A stretch of 64,000 nt of DNA, from positions 593,501 to 657,500 of the forward strand of contig JAEMWC010000116.1 of NCBI GenBank assembly GCA_016490735.1. The letters run 5' to 3'. Numbering within the stretch: position 1 is the stretch's first letter; each line of letters starts with the position of its first letter. The notes beneath the pieces were generated by a model that saw only the letters and a list, made by a program, of their open reading frames with translations, was not told the origin of the DNA and made no database searches. The position numbers and the translations under genes are program-made. Source of the DNA: Pachyseris speciosa. Its lineage: Eukaryota; Cnidaria; Anthozoa; Scleractinia; Pachyseridae. Shown one piece after another: positions 32,901 through 44,900 of the stretch.

Positions 32901-35900
32901 TTTGATTTGGTTTTCTTTTCTTGGATTTAGTTGCACAACGTGCATGATTGGCAGAGAATTGTCACTTGCCCCAGTCATCAAACAGCTAGCATTGGAGTCT
33001 TTGTATGCCACATTACACAAAAAAAATTGGCCTGCAGTCACAGTTGTCTGTATTGATGGTAGACCTTTGGTCTCATTTATTGGAAGATGCAGTAGTTGTT
33101 AGGAAATGTAGTTAGCTTAGTCTAGTACTTAATTACTACATGTAACATTGGAAGTTTAAATTTCCCCTTTGGTTTTTCACAGCTTGAGCGTTGGGAAGCC
33201 ATTTTTTCTGGTGAAACTCTCCTGCCCCGAGACGAATCTTACAATCTCAATTGTAGTTCAGGTAGGTTTTTAGTTCATTTTCCAATGTAAGTGAGCGATA
33301 ACATGTATTGTGACTGAAATTGAAATCCCTAGGGAGATAGAGCGGTTTTCAATAGAGTGTCGAAAGTAATTATGGTTTTGCTTTGGTTTTGCATTGCTTC
33401 GCTCTGTGATTGGACAAGAAAACTTGTGCTACTTTCTCAACCAACGAGAAGCAAAACCAAAACCAATCGTGACTTGCATGCGCATATTTTCCTGCGCTTT
33501 GTGCCGGCTAGTGTAATTGCTTTGTATTCTGATTGGCTCATTGCATTGCTTACTTCAGTTGTGATTGGCTGGAGTAATTGCTTTGGTTTTGGTTTTACGA
33601 CACTCAATTGAAATGCGCTTTATGCTTATGGATGATGATTTTAAGTACAAGTTAAGATGCATGAGTGAAGCAACACTATTTACAGTTTCTTCATACTAAA
33701 ATCAGTGCTTGTTTTTCAAGCCTGATCATAATTCACATCTTCATTCTTTAATTCGCAGTTCAAATATATGATTTTCATATATTTATTCTCACATATTCAT
33801 CACTCATGGGTATATATATTACAAACCAACAAAATGACCAGCTCCCAGTTGGCTAATGTTAACAATGTTGATGTTGATTCCATACAGTTGTAATTACCTG
33901 GCTTTAAAATTATTATTATTATTATTGTACCTCTAGTTTTATTTAATACAGTATATTAATTTTACTTTGCAAATCTTTTATAAGGGTGAACAGTTTATGT
34001 TTTGGTATAATTTCCTTCAAATGGACGAGGCGTATGTGTTCCAAAGGTTAAGAGAAACAACAATGAATAAGGTATGAATATTAATAAAAAATGTACATGT
34101 ACAGGTATCGGTCAGTATTTATTTTATGGTATTTTACTTTTTTTTGTATTTATAAAGATATATGTGTTATTGGCCAAGAGTGAGGTCAAGATGGCAGGAT
34201 ATCGGCCTTGTTCTTTTTTTTTGCGTGTTTAAAGACAGTAAAATGCGGGACGATTGGGCTATCCCGAGTGGTCAAGATGGCTCCATCTTGACCTCGCAGG
34301 TAGCCAATCACAGCGGGAGAATTTATTCATCTTGACCACTGAAAGAGCCATTCATATATAATAAAATTAGTTAAACAACTGTGAATGTGTTCAATCTTGC
34401 TGTGTATTGCATTCTGAATTTGGAGATGAAATACAATTTTTATAATATTAACTAAAAGACATATTTAAAACAGAAAGCTAGTGATAATGAAATACAAAAA
34501 GGAAGACTGGTGACAATTGAGATAGATTAAGGTATGAAAATCCATTAATGAATTACTAAAAATATGAGAAATAATTTTCTTTCCCCTGTTAAGGGAACAA
34601 GAAATGAAAGAAAAGTTCTTGCCACGACGCGTCATTCAGACTTCCAGAAATACCATCCAGGTATAACAGTGGGAATGTTTAGAGGTGCAAAACGGCCATG
34701 CGAAGAAGACATGGTGAGGAGTTTCTTTTTCTGTCAATATTAATTTACCTGATGCAGTGTATTCCAGGCAGTCCTTCAATCTCTCATTCATTTGTTTTTG
34801 GTCTGTCTGTCTGTCTGTACACCCACCCACCTGCCCACCACGCCTGCCCGCCCATCCTGTCTTTATGTTTTCATTTAGATGCTTGGCCGTCATCTGCCTG
34901 CCCACTTGCCATCCCACAGACCACATGTCCCCCCTTACATGTACCTTGCCTGCCTGTCTGTCCAACCCTCTTTCCTTCTATCTGTTTACGTGTCGATACA
35001 TTTGGCCAGTCGATCGGTTGATTGGTTGGTTAAAGGTGCCCGTCTTGTTATGACTGTTCACTGAAACCCAATGCTAACTGCAGGGAACAACAATTAATAA
35101 AAAATAACTGGATTGGATGAACTTTTTCAGACAGAATGTAAACGCCCAAGAACTACAAATCAGTTAGAAAACTTCAGTCACAGAAACAGAAAAGAGAGAT
35201 GTGATTCAACGTCAGAAAGTGTAAATGCCGAGGAAACGTGTGACAGAAAAGTTACGGCATTAAAATCAAAGCCTCCTGCCAACATGTCTTACACTGTGAG
35301 TGCTTCATACTTTACAAGCTAGTCGACTCTGATCATTTCCTGTAGAGAACGAAACACGTTTTCTGACTTCGTGCCTTCGTATTAATTTTACAGGGTGTGA
35401 TCACAAAATGCGTCAAGCCAGAAGCTGGAGTTTTTGAACTGGATGGCAAAATTAGGTAACTAGCCGACAGCATACTGCTGTGCAGACTACAAAAATGTGG
35501 AAAATCAGTCATTTTTTTGCCTTAGCCTTGTTTTTTCCATGAGGCAGGAGAACCAAAGGAAAAATAGTATTTATGTGATTTTCACATATTTTGCTGTCTG
35601 TTACAAACCAAAAAACACTAAGAGTGCGGAGCTATGCAAAGAGAAAGTTGTTCATCTCTCTTGTTATCTGTTCCCTCCCTGTAATATAATTCCAGTAGTT
35701 GTTAATAAAGCGAAACCATGTGTTTGATTCTTCAGATTGTACATTAGTCACCAGCCCTCCTCTAATCTGGGCCGTGGCCTGCGTGTTGGTGCTCACGTGA
35801 CCGTTCACAATGTTCATTTGTGTAAGAAAGGAAAGGTCAGCGGTTAGACTTGTACTTCTTCATCTTAATAATCATATGAAACCGGTGCAATAAAAGCTAA

Positions 35901-38900
35901 TTCTTAAAATGCAGAAAACATTGATCGTTCTTGTGAAGAACTGTGTTTCTGATATTTTTTTCAGAAAGTTCTTGGATTTTGTTGCTGTACTCAGAGCACC
36001 GTGCGTGTCGTCAAGTTTTCACCTTTGGCAACGCCATGGAAGGTAGGAGAGTAAAAAAGCGTAAACTAGCCTGCAGTCGTTCCTCTCCATTTTTTCCCAG
36101 CGCTTGCCACAGACAGGCTGAATGAAGCTGCCCAGTGCTAGAAGTTTATCATGTTTGTTTTTTTTCTAGCCTTTCAGTCCTTGTGAAAGTCCCTTGGCGC
36201 TACTGGGACAGAATCTGACTCTTGCCGATTACGTGGACTTGCTCGAGATGTGCGACAAAGTTCTTGAGAAATTTTCGCCACTTTACAGGTAACTCGGCCA
36301 AAAAACAATACTTTTGTACAAAATGTTGTAGTCTACATCATGTATAAATTGTGCAGTGCAATTTCAGCGATATGACATGTTAAGTTGCAAATCAAAATCC
36401 GATCGTTGACTTATTTCGTTTTCAAATAGGACAAGTCAGCTGGTTGCCTACTCGTCCACGAGGCAAAGGAAGGGAAGTAGAGAGGCTAAAAGCGGAAGCG
36501 TGCTGGAACAGTTACTGTTCTACGTAAAAAAACACACGCCCTCGAGCGCAGCTCCATCAAGGAACATCTACGATGAATTTTTCGAGGCTGCCCACAAATG
36601 CCATCCAAATCAGGCAAGTGAGTTGACATTTCCATGGCTTCCCACCATTAAAGAATTTCTTGGTGCGTTGGATCAAAAAAGCTCCAATACGCCCTGGCTG
36701 AGTGGGCAGCTGCGTCACTCGACAGCGTCCGCACAAGAGGAAGAGGACTGGATGTACAAGATTCTGTGTCAAGACTATTCTGACGGTCCCGTGGTAAGCC
36801 TGCGCTTTCGTTTGTTTAAGTACACCAGCACAACTTGACTTGTCTTTGTTAAGTAGATAAATATTTATTTACGTACTGAAAACCAAGTACGAGACAGCTT
36901 GTAAATTAACAACTACAGGTAGAAATATATTCAAACGAAGAAAAAAGAAAAAAAAAAAACAGCAAAGAAACGAAAGCTACAAAAACCTGAAAAACCTTGG
37001 CATTATGAGGGAAATTCGACGTCAGAGGTGACAGGTTCAGTTTTATGCGCTCCTTCAGAAATGAGGCCGCGGATGATTTTATGTTGCGGCGTGATGCGTG
37101 CCTTAGTTCTTATTGTTATCGAAAAAGTCCTGTTGTTTGGATTTGTTGCGTTTTGCACGAAAATCGGTTTCTCAGACATACTCTTATTGTAGACTGTTCT
37201 TTCGTTTTATTGATCGGGAACGAAATTCTAGCATTTCACGAGAGAAACACTTGCGTTGGAGGAAACCCCTCCCCAAAATGGAAAAAAAAAGGTCGACTTA
37301 GTTCAGCTGCAGCGTGCCAATATCTGTTTACATGCAGTTGTACCGAATTGTTTTCTTGTCATGCCCTGCTTTAAATTTAAGCGCTCGTGCGCTTTCTTGG
37401 TTGTAAGCAAACGGACTCAAAGCGCTTTGTCAGGAGAGAAGAAAAGACAGTCACGCAGCTGCTGTCAGTGGTAGGTTAAAAACTTATTTCAACAATTTGA
37501 AAGGCTTCCAGTAAATTGACGCTTGTTTCATTTTAGCCGGTCTTGCAGATGGGAAGCAGTGCAAAACATTCTCGAAGGATTTGACAATACACTTCTCTCC
37601 AAGGAACATTTTCTCTTAAACTATGGAGAAAATTGAAAGCAATTCAGTATTTGTGACTCTCTATTTACAATTTTGTTCTGTACTCTTCCTCCGTGTTAAT
37701 TATTAGGCATTGGCCTCAGCTGAGGTCGACAAACGGAGTAAGGTTCAGCATAATTGTCCCTGAGCTATTACAGTGTTTTAGTTAGCCATTTCACAGCTGA
37801 AAGTCATTATTTTGTGACGTCGATTCGCGGCAGAATATAATGCGTTTAAAACCTTCTTGAAACCGTCTACTTCGAAAGGCGTATAAAATCGGGTTCAAAC
37901 ACAAGCTACACATGAACACAAAATTGAACACTAACGAAAAGTCGGCGTACAGCTTCAAGTCTATGTCTTCCTTATCTTTAGATGCCACAACATCGTTAAA
38001 AACTACAACTGGGGCGTAACAAATGAAAAACCCAGTCGTTACCATGATAAATGTTGTAACAAGCTTATCTCTCTCGGTGCCCCTTTCTTCCGTTGTGTCT
38101 GGGCAAACGGTGTTGGTAAAGTAAATTCCCCTGATTAAAGACCCGTAGCAGTAGAGAATTATTAAAAGAGGAATATAAGTGACAAGAACGGACTTTACAA
38201 TCATACAAACTTTCGTTGCTTTGTTCATATATAAGCTCCACGGCCCAACACATGTGGAATGGAATTCACTCCACTCATGGAGTACGAAATCGGGTAAACA
38301 GAGGACAGCGCTTGAGATCCAAATAATTGCGATTGCTTTCTTGATGTTTTCTTCATTTAACCGTAATCCTGTTCGGAAACGCTGCAGTATAGCGTGGTAT
38401 CTTTCCACTGCTAGTACAGTTAAACTAAAGGCCGACGAAACCGCAGCAGTTTCAACCAGAGCAGCGAGTTTGCATAAGCGTTTCGTAAGTTCGTTGCTTA
38501 GATATCCTTCTAGTGTAGACGTGAAGACTAAAGGCCCAAGCAATATGGTTGTGATGTCGCCAACAGCTAGGTTGACCAGGAGATAATTAGTCGTAGTACG
38601 CATTTCTCGTGTCTTGTGCACGATTCGAATGACCAAGATATTTCCGATCAGCCCGGTGATGTAAAATGGAATGGCGGTTAGTGCTAAGACAAAATCCAAA
38701 TGTCCGGAGGAAGCCATAGTTATTTATGCTACTATTGTGATGGTCGCGTAAATTTGAATAGATGCTGGGCTCATTAGTTTCCTCAGGCTGTATAAATAAA
38801 CGGGAATTAAGTTTTCTTTGTGATGACATACATTTGTTTTTCCAATGTTATCAACGGTCCTCTGACTGAGATGTTATGAAAACTGTTCCTGAAACTCATT

Positions 38901-41900
38901 TGATATCTATAAACAATCTTTCAGGTTCGTCGTCGGTATAAAACGATGTGACGTTTTATCCGCGCTAGCTCCGCCGATGGATATTTCACTGAGAATTTTC
39001 GAGAAATAAGAACATTAAGGAGTTTTCAACTGGGTGTCGTAAAACCAAGCCTAGCCAATCACAACAGACTCTAACAGTGCACTGAACCAATCAAAATGCG
39101 AACCAAACACATGTAGCCGGCGTCAAGCGCGGGAAATTGCTTGCGAGTAAAAGTCACTGCTTTTGGTTCTCAGTAGTTCAGAAAATGGCGCGAGTTTTGT
39201 CAACCAATCAAAAGCGAGTAAAGCAGTACGTAACCGAACAGGAATTGCTTTCAACACTCAACTGAATTTCGCTCTATAAAATTTTAATTGCGTGGATGCA
39301 AACGGCAAGTACTATTCAACTTGCTCGCTGTTCTTTAAAGCGAAGTTTTCTTCCAAAGCTTTATGTCACTCACAAAAGTCAATAATGCCAGATATTTTTT
39401 TTTCAATGTGGCGTTTTGAAGTTTCTCGATGATTTGAGCAGCTTTTATCGGATATGACATTGACAAACTTTCAACCCAAACTTACAAGTTGTCATCATTG
39501 ATATTTTTCTCGTCCTGATCGTAATTTAACATTGAGCTTGAAATAGGATGCAGACCACAACCTTGGAACTTGACTCCTCATATTCATCGATATTTCACGA
39601 TATTAAGAACACTCTATGATTTTGGTCAGGTTATGGGTTTAAAAATCCAATGCAACACAAGTTGAAAACCGTGCGTGTTTCAACATCCCTTATTTGAACA
39701 GGTGCGGTATAAAACAGGGTGGTTTCCGGTTGTTTTGAGCTCCATCTTGTTATGAAGATTTTTTATTTTTTTTAACATCCATGCACGACTCCGTTCTTCT
39801 TTTCTCTGTACCTTTGTATTTGCCTTCCTAGCAAGAACTACACGAACTTCAATCGCCAGTGAGTGCATAATGTATGAATAGAAAGAGTGAATGTATTCTT
39901 TTTTCTTGTGTTTGGCAACCCAGGAGAACACGAGGAACGAGTTTGTAAAATAATTATTTAAAAACACGATCAGTTAATTACTTTGGTCTTTCATCGTTAC
40001 CGTAAACATAATGTAGAATATCTGGATGCCATTCCAAGTTAGACAATGCATAAAACTGCTAAGCTTGAAATCATTTTAGTCGTCATTGACCATAAATATT
40101 TAAGAGAGAGATATCAGATATCGTTTGGTTTTGTCCACAGACCCTTGTCGGTTGCCTTCGAAGTTCTACAAAAACTGGCCAATTACTTTTACTCGACCAA
40201 ACGGGAGAAATCAGCTGTATAGCAGCACCCACTGACCCGCAATCCGAAGGCCACGATTGCGCGAGAAACTGTTGCAAGAAATTCGCTGCCAGTGAGGGGT
40301 TCTCAAACTGTCCTTATATGCAGACTTGGCACTTGGACTCCATGATTCGAATTAACAAGTTTGAAGTGGTCATCGAGAAATTTCAGAAAAGTAATACTCT
40401 TCAAGGGAATTTCGCCGAAGATGCAACTCGAACATATCTTCAATTTTCATTTGACAATGCAGAAATCTTAATTCCTGAAGGCTCCAACAAGAAAGTGGAC
40501 AGTCAGCGTGATAAGAGAGAATCTGACAGCAAGAAAGAGAAAAGTAAAATCTGTAGGAAGGATGAATGCTTGGACGAAGAGGTTGCCGACATCTGCGACG
40601 GCAAAAGTCGCGGATTCATGTGTAAGATTTTGTTCATGGTGAGAAACTGCGAAGTCCCGACACTAAGGAAAGTGAAGGGAGAGCTCTGCTATCCTTGCGG
40701 TGTGGAAATAAAAATTGTCGCAGTTCACAGAGGTGAAGTTCAAGAGACTGCAGGAATTAGCAGCACCTTTTCGGGGCGAAATGTTTCTTGCTCTTCAGGT
40801 GCGTGTGACTCCCTTTCAGAATTCAAACTTCAGAAAAAAAACGCTGCGTTAAAACTTGTCAAAAGATGTTTGAGTTGGTCCCAGGCCCTTCGTCCGGGTT
40901 GCTTCTACGTCATCTCGGAAACTGTGCCAAACGAAGCGAGCTCCCGAATATGCAAAGATGGGAACTTAGAGCCGCTGATTAACGTCAGCGCTGACATGCA
41001 GCTGGAAAGAGTGTGCTGGTGTGAAAGGTGTGGTATCGCGGGGATGTCGAAGAACACTAAAAGCCACGCAGAAATTGTCAAAGCTCTCGATGAGATGAAG
41101 AACGACTTCTTCAGAAATGATCAGCTGTGCAGTGTAGATGCTGTTCTCAGCGATACTGGTGACCAGAAAATGGGAAGCAAGACCGATTCTTTACAAGCAA
41201 GGTACAGAATGGATTTACTTTATTAGCTATAAAGCGGTTTCGAGGAATGCTAGGGATATTGTAGCTTCCCCTTAGGTGGCTTACAAGCGATGACTAGATA
41301 CCCAACTTGAAATGACCAAAGATATGAAAAATTGTATGCATTAGAGCGGTTTTTAATTCAGCATCGAAAGAAAATTGCTTTGTTTTGCTTTATTTCGCTG
41401 TCTAATTGGTCAGCAAAACTCGCGCCACTTTCTCAACCTATGAGAAGCAAAACCAAAACCAATCGCGACTTGCACGCGCGCATTTTCCCGCGCTTTGCGC
41501 CGGCTGCATGTAATTGCTTCAAATTCTGATTGGCGAATAGCGCTGTTTGTGATTGACTGGATTAATTCCTTTGCTTTTGGTTTTGCGACACTCAATTGAA
41601 AACTGCTCTATTGCTTCGACGCAGTAAAGAGAGAATACAACTTACTACTTCCCACATCCATACCAAAGGAAACAGTAGATTCCCAGTCGCTTGATATTGC
41701 ATAAACGTTTTCTAAGTGAACCATCTACACTGATCTGTACGGGTCCGCAAATGATCCCAGGACCGCAAATGATCCCGGACCGCAAATGATCCCCAAATTG
41801 GACCGCAAATGATCCCGGACCGCAAATGATCCCCGTATTGCACCATGTTGGACCGCAAATGATCCCGAACAAAAAATAAGGAATGGCATGGATGGTGAAA

Positions 41901-44900
41901 TGGTATTGATAGGGAATTGGCATCATCATCTGATTAATTTTAAAAAGGTAAACGTGGTCACACAATTTGTGCAACTGATGTGAAGCAGTCAATCAGTGTT
42001 ATCACACCAGGATCCAAACCTATCTCGTTTTTCCTTCCGTCTTTAGAGATCTTTGTGTTTGTTCTTATCTTTAGTAACTCCAAGAACGTTCACAAATGAT
42101 ACCAATGAAATAAGAACAAGACAGTTTAGCCATATTTTCCGAACGCGTGGGAGTCACAGCTGACACGACGGTGACAAGTTTCGGATGATCTTTGACCCCT
42201 GCTCCGATTTCAACCACATCACTGCGTTTCTCGCTCGGCTAATCCCATGAATGTGAGAAAGAAACACTTCTAGTATTCTGGGTACAATTTTAAATGAGAG
42301 TGCTCAGTGAACAAAAGACTTTTATTTCAAAAGATAACGAAATCAACTGCGGAATTTTTCAGTTATTTCTTTACGGGTATGTGTGTATTTTAATTCTCCG
42401 TTGTATTTGTGATTATGCAATTGAATTATACTAGCCTGTTAAGGAGCGAAAAGAAGGAACTTGGCCAAAAAAAAATCGGCGAGCGAAGCGAGCCGAGCGG
42501 GGGACTTGCGGCTCGTTTCGCTCGCCGATTTTTTTTCGCCACGATCCTTCTTTTCGCTCCTTTAAAATCCCACTGCGGAGCCTGTTTCCAGGCTAATTTA
42601 TACATGTTTGATTTTCACTGAAATCGGGCACGTGCACCGAAGCGTTGATCATATACCCGACAGAAATGAAATCTGATTAAGCATGTTCTCGAACGTCCTG
42701 GGATGTACAACACAATAAACAGAAGACATGAAGCGAAACTCGCAGTCACGATCACAACAAGTGTCTTTACAAAATCAATTACTGTACCATGCAGCCGGCG
42801 TCCTGAAATCAACAAACAGACAGAACGTCACGCAAGATCACATATTTTCCACTAAAAACGAAAAAAAAAAAAAAAAAGGAACTATGGAATAATTCTCATA
42901 AAATGAAAAACGTGTTTTTGTGTGTAATTTTTATATCAATCCATGCCATTCCTTATTTTTTGCTCGGGATCATTTGCGGTCCAATATGGGGATCATTTGC
43001 GGTCCGGGATCATTTGCGGTCCGGGATCATTTGCGGACCCGGATCTGCTTACAGTTCGCATAAGTTTTCAGCAACATGTTACATTAAGCTTAACACCCGT
43101 TACAACTTTTGTTGCTTTGCGTGCACAGTTAACCCAAAGCAATGAAGATCGGCACCCACAACACAACAGGTCTCATGAAGGCCGGCTATTCCGCGACAAA
43201 TATCTGACTTGGATCCGTTAACAATACTTTGCATTTTCACTTCTTTTTCCAGTCGTTCTCCCACTGCCCAAGTCAGCTTTCGAGGCGTCATCGTCAACCG
43301 AGAGCTTCGACAGTCGGACATTCCCAGTCAACAACTTGGATCCGTGAACAATACTTTAACAATACTTTGCATTTTCACTTCTTTTTCCAGTCGTTCTCCC
43401 ACTGCCCAAGTCAGCTTTCGAGGCGTCATCGTCAACCGAGAGCTTCGACAGTCGGACATTCCCAGTCAGCAACTACCCAACGGACTCGTGGAAGTACCGA
43501 AGTTTGGTCCTGTTAAGTTAGCAGCAATAAAAGATCTACAACTTGGCTTCACTCTGCTTAGGAATACCATCATTCAGCTGAAAGTCAGAGATCTTCAGTC
43601 GCCAAACACGATCTCTGTTTATTTGGATTTGAGAAGAACAAGTTATTTCTGTGGGATGTTACCTGGTAAGTACTGCAAGATGAATCGCAGCCGACATAAT
43701 TCCAGCAGCTCTCCTTGCCTAACAGGTTTGTCTTCAAGGCGAGGACTGAACTCCTTTCGATGGACACCTGAGTTGCACCCTTGAAATTTAAAAGCCCTTG
43801 ACTACATGTTCCTTTGAGATGGGTACTGCGGCGGGTTTGTGGAGGTGGGGGGTGGGGGGCAGAGACGTGTCGCTTGTTAGTGCATGATTTTGTGATTCTC
43901 TTACATGGATGACTCAAGGGACTGTTGAGCTAATACAGCACAACTCCAAAGAGCTAACATGTCTTCCCATCAATGTAAACATAAAAGTAACGGTCTACTA
44001 ATTTTTCATTATCAAAGGGTATGTTGATGGAATGAAGCGAAGTTAAGTCGCCTGTCGTTACGAATGGGAAAAGGTTGAAATTTAATTAAGGGGAGGGTTC
44101 TCTTCCCGTCGTCTCGCGCTCCGCACTCGCATGTCGCGCTCAGCTTAATCAGCGCCTGTTATGCAGGCTAATCTTTTCAAGGTCTTTGACTGCGTTTTGA
44201 AGAAATCGCCAAAAATTTAGGACACCCTGCTTTCCCCCTTTCAGCGTGAAGTTTTTGTTTTGTTGTTTGTTTGCGATTGGTTCTATCACTTGTGGTCATC
44301 GTTACAGTCGACTCAGGACAAGCGTACCCCCTAAATTACATTAATGAGTTGATTATTTGAACATTGAACCCATTAGTCGTTTCGAATAATGCAATAATTT
44401 TTGAAATATGCGAATCGAAGTTCAATTGCTGATTGGGCTATGTCCGTAAATGTGTTTGAAAAACGCGTTCGACCAACGAAACCTTTAAAATCCAACAACA
44501 TTCAGTTCTTTCCGAGGAATCCTGAAATAATAAATTTGTATCAGGCGAAGGTATAGTTAATAAACACAGGTGATAGCGTACAGCGTTGTAAGCAACCAAA
44601 AATATTGACGAGAATACTTGCTAAAACTTCGTCTTTTATCACGAATATGTATTCTACAAGCTATATGGGATGTAGAAAGCAAAAAAAGTTCTCGATAATA
44701 ACATTTACAATACAGTTTTTCACCTATCACTTGCACTCACCGTTGGACGCCATGTTGACATAGCTCTCATGGTTGGATTTCCCATATAAGGAGCATCTTT
44801 TGTTCACGTTGTCCAATCAGCAATCGAATTTTGATTCGAATATTTCAAAAGTTATTGTATCATTCGAAACGACTAACGGGTTCAATGTTCAAACAATCAA

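Noticed and set aside
32931..33058. Open stretch with a good acceptor that looks like a CTC1 exon (CTTCMIGRELSLAP)
   Set aside because: Including it breaks phase with the next exon at 33183. Skipping it joins 32840 to 33183 in frame and restores the family sequence.
37017..37480. Open frames in the CTC1 intron that could hold a missing exon
   Set aside because: The 36793 and 40141 exons are already both phase 0, and the total model length is a whole number of codons.
43211..43784. A separate small gene spanning the duplicated acceptor
   Set aside because: The open frame is the CTC1 exon read through its upstream intron. The protein-like part begins at the acceptors.
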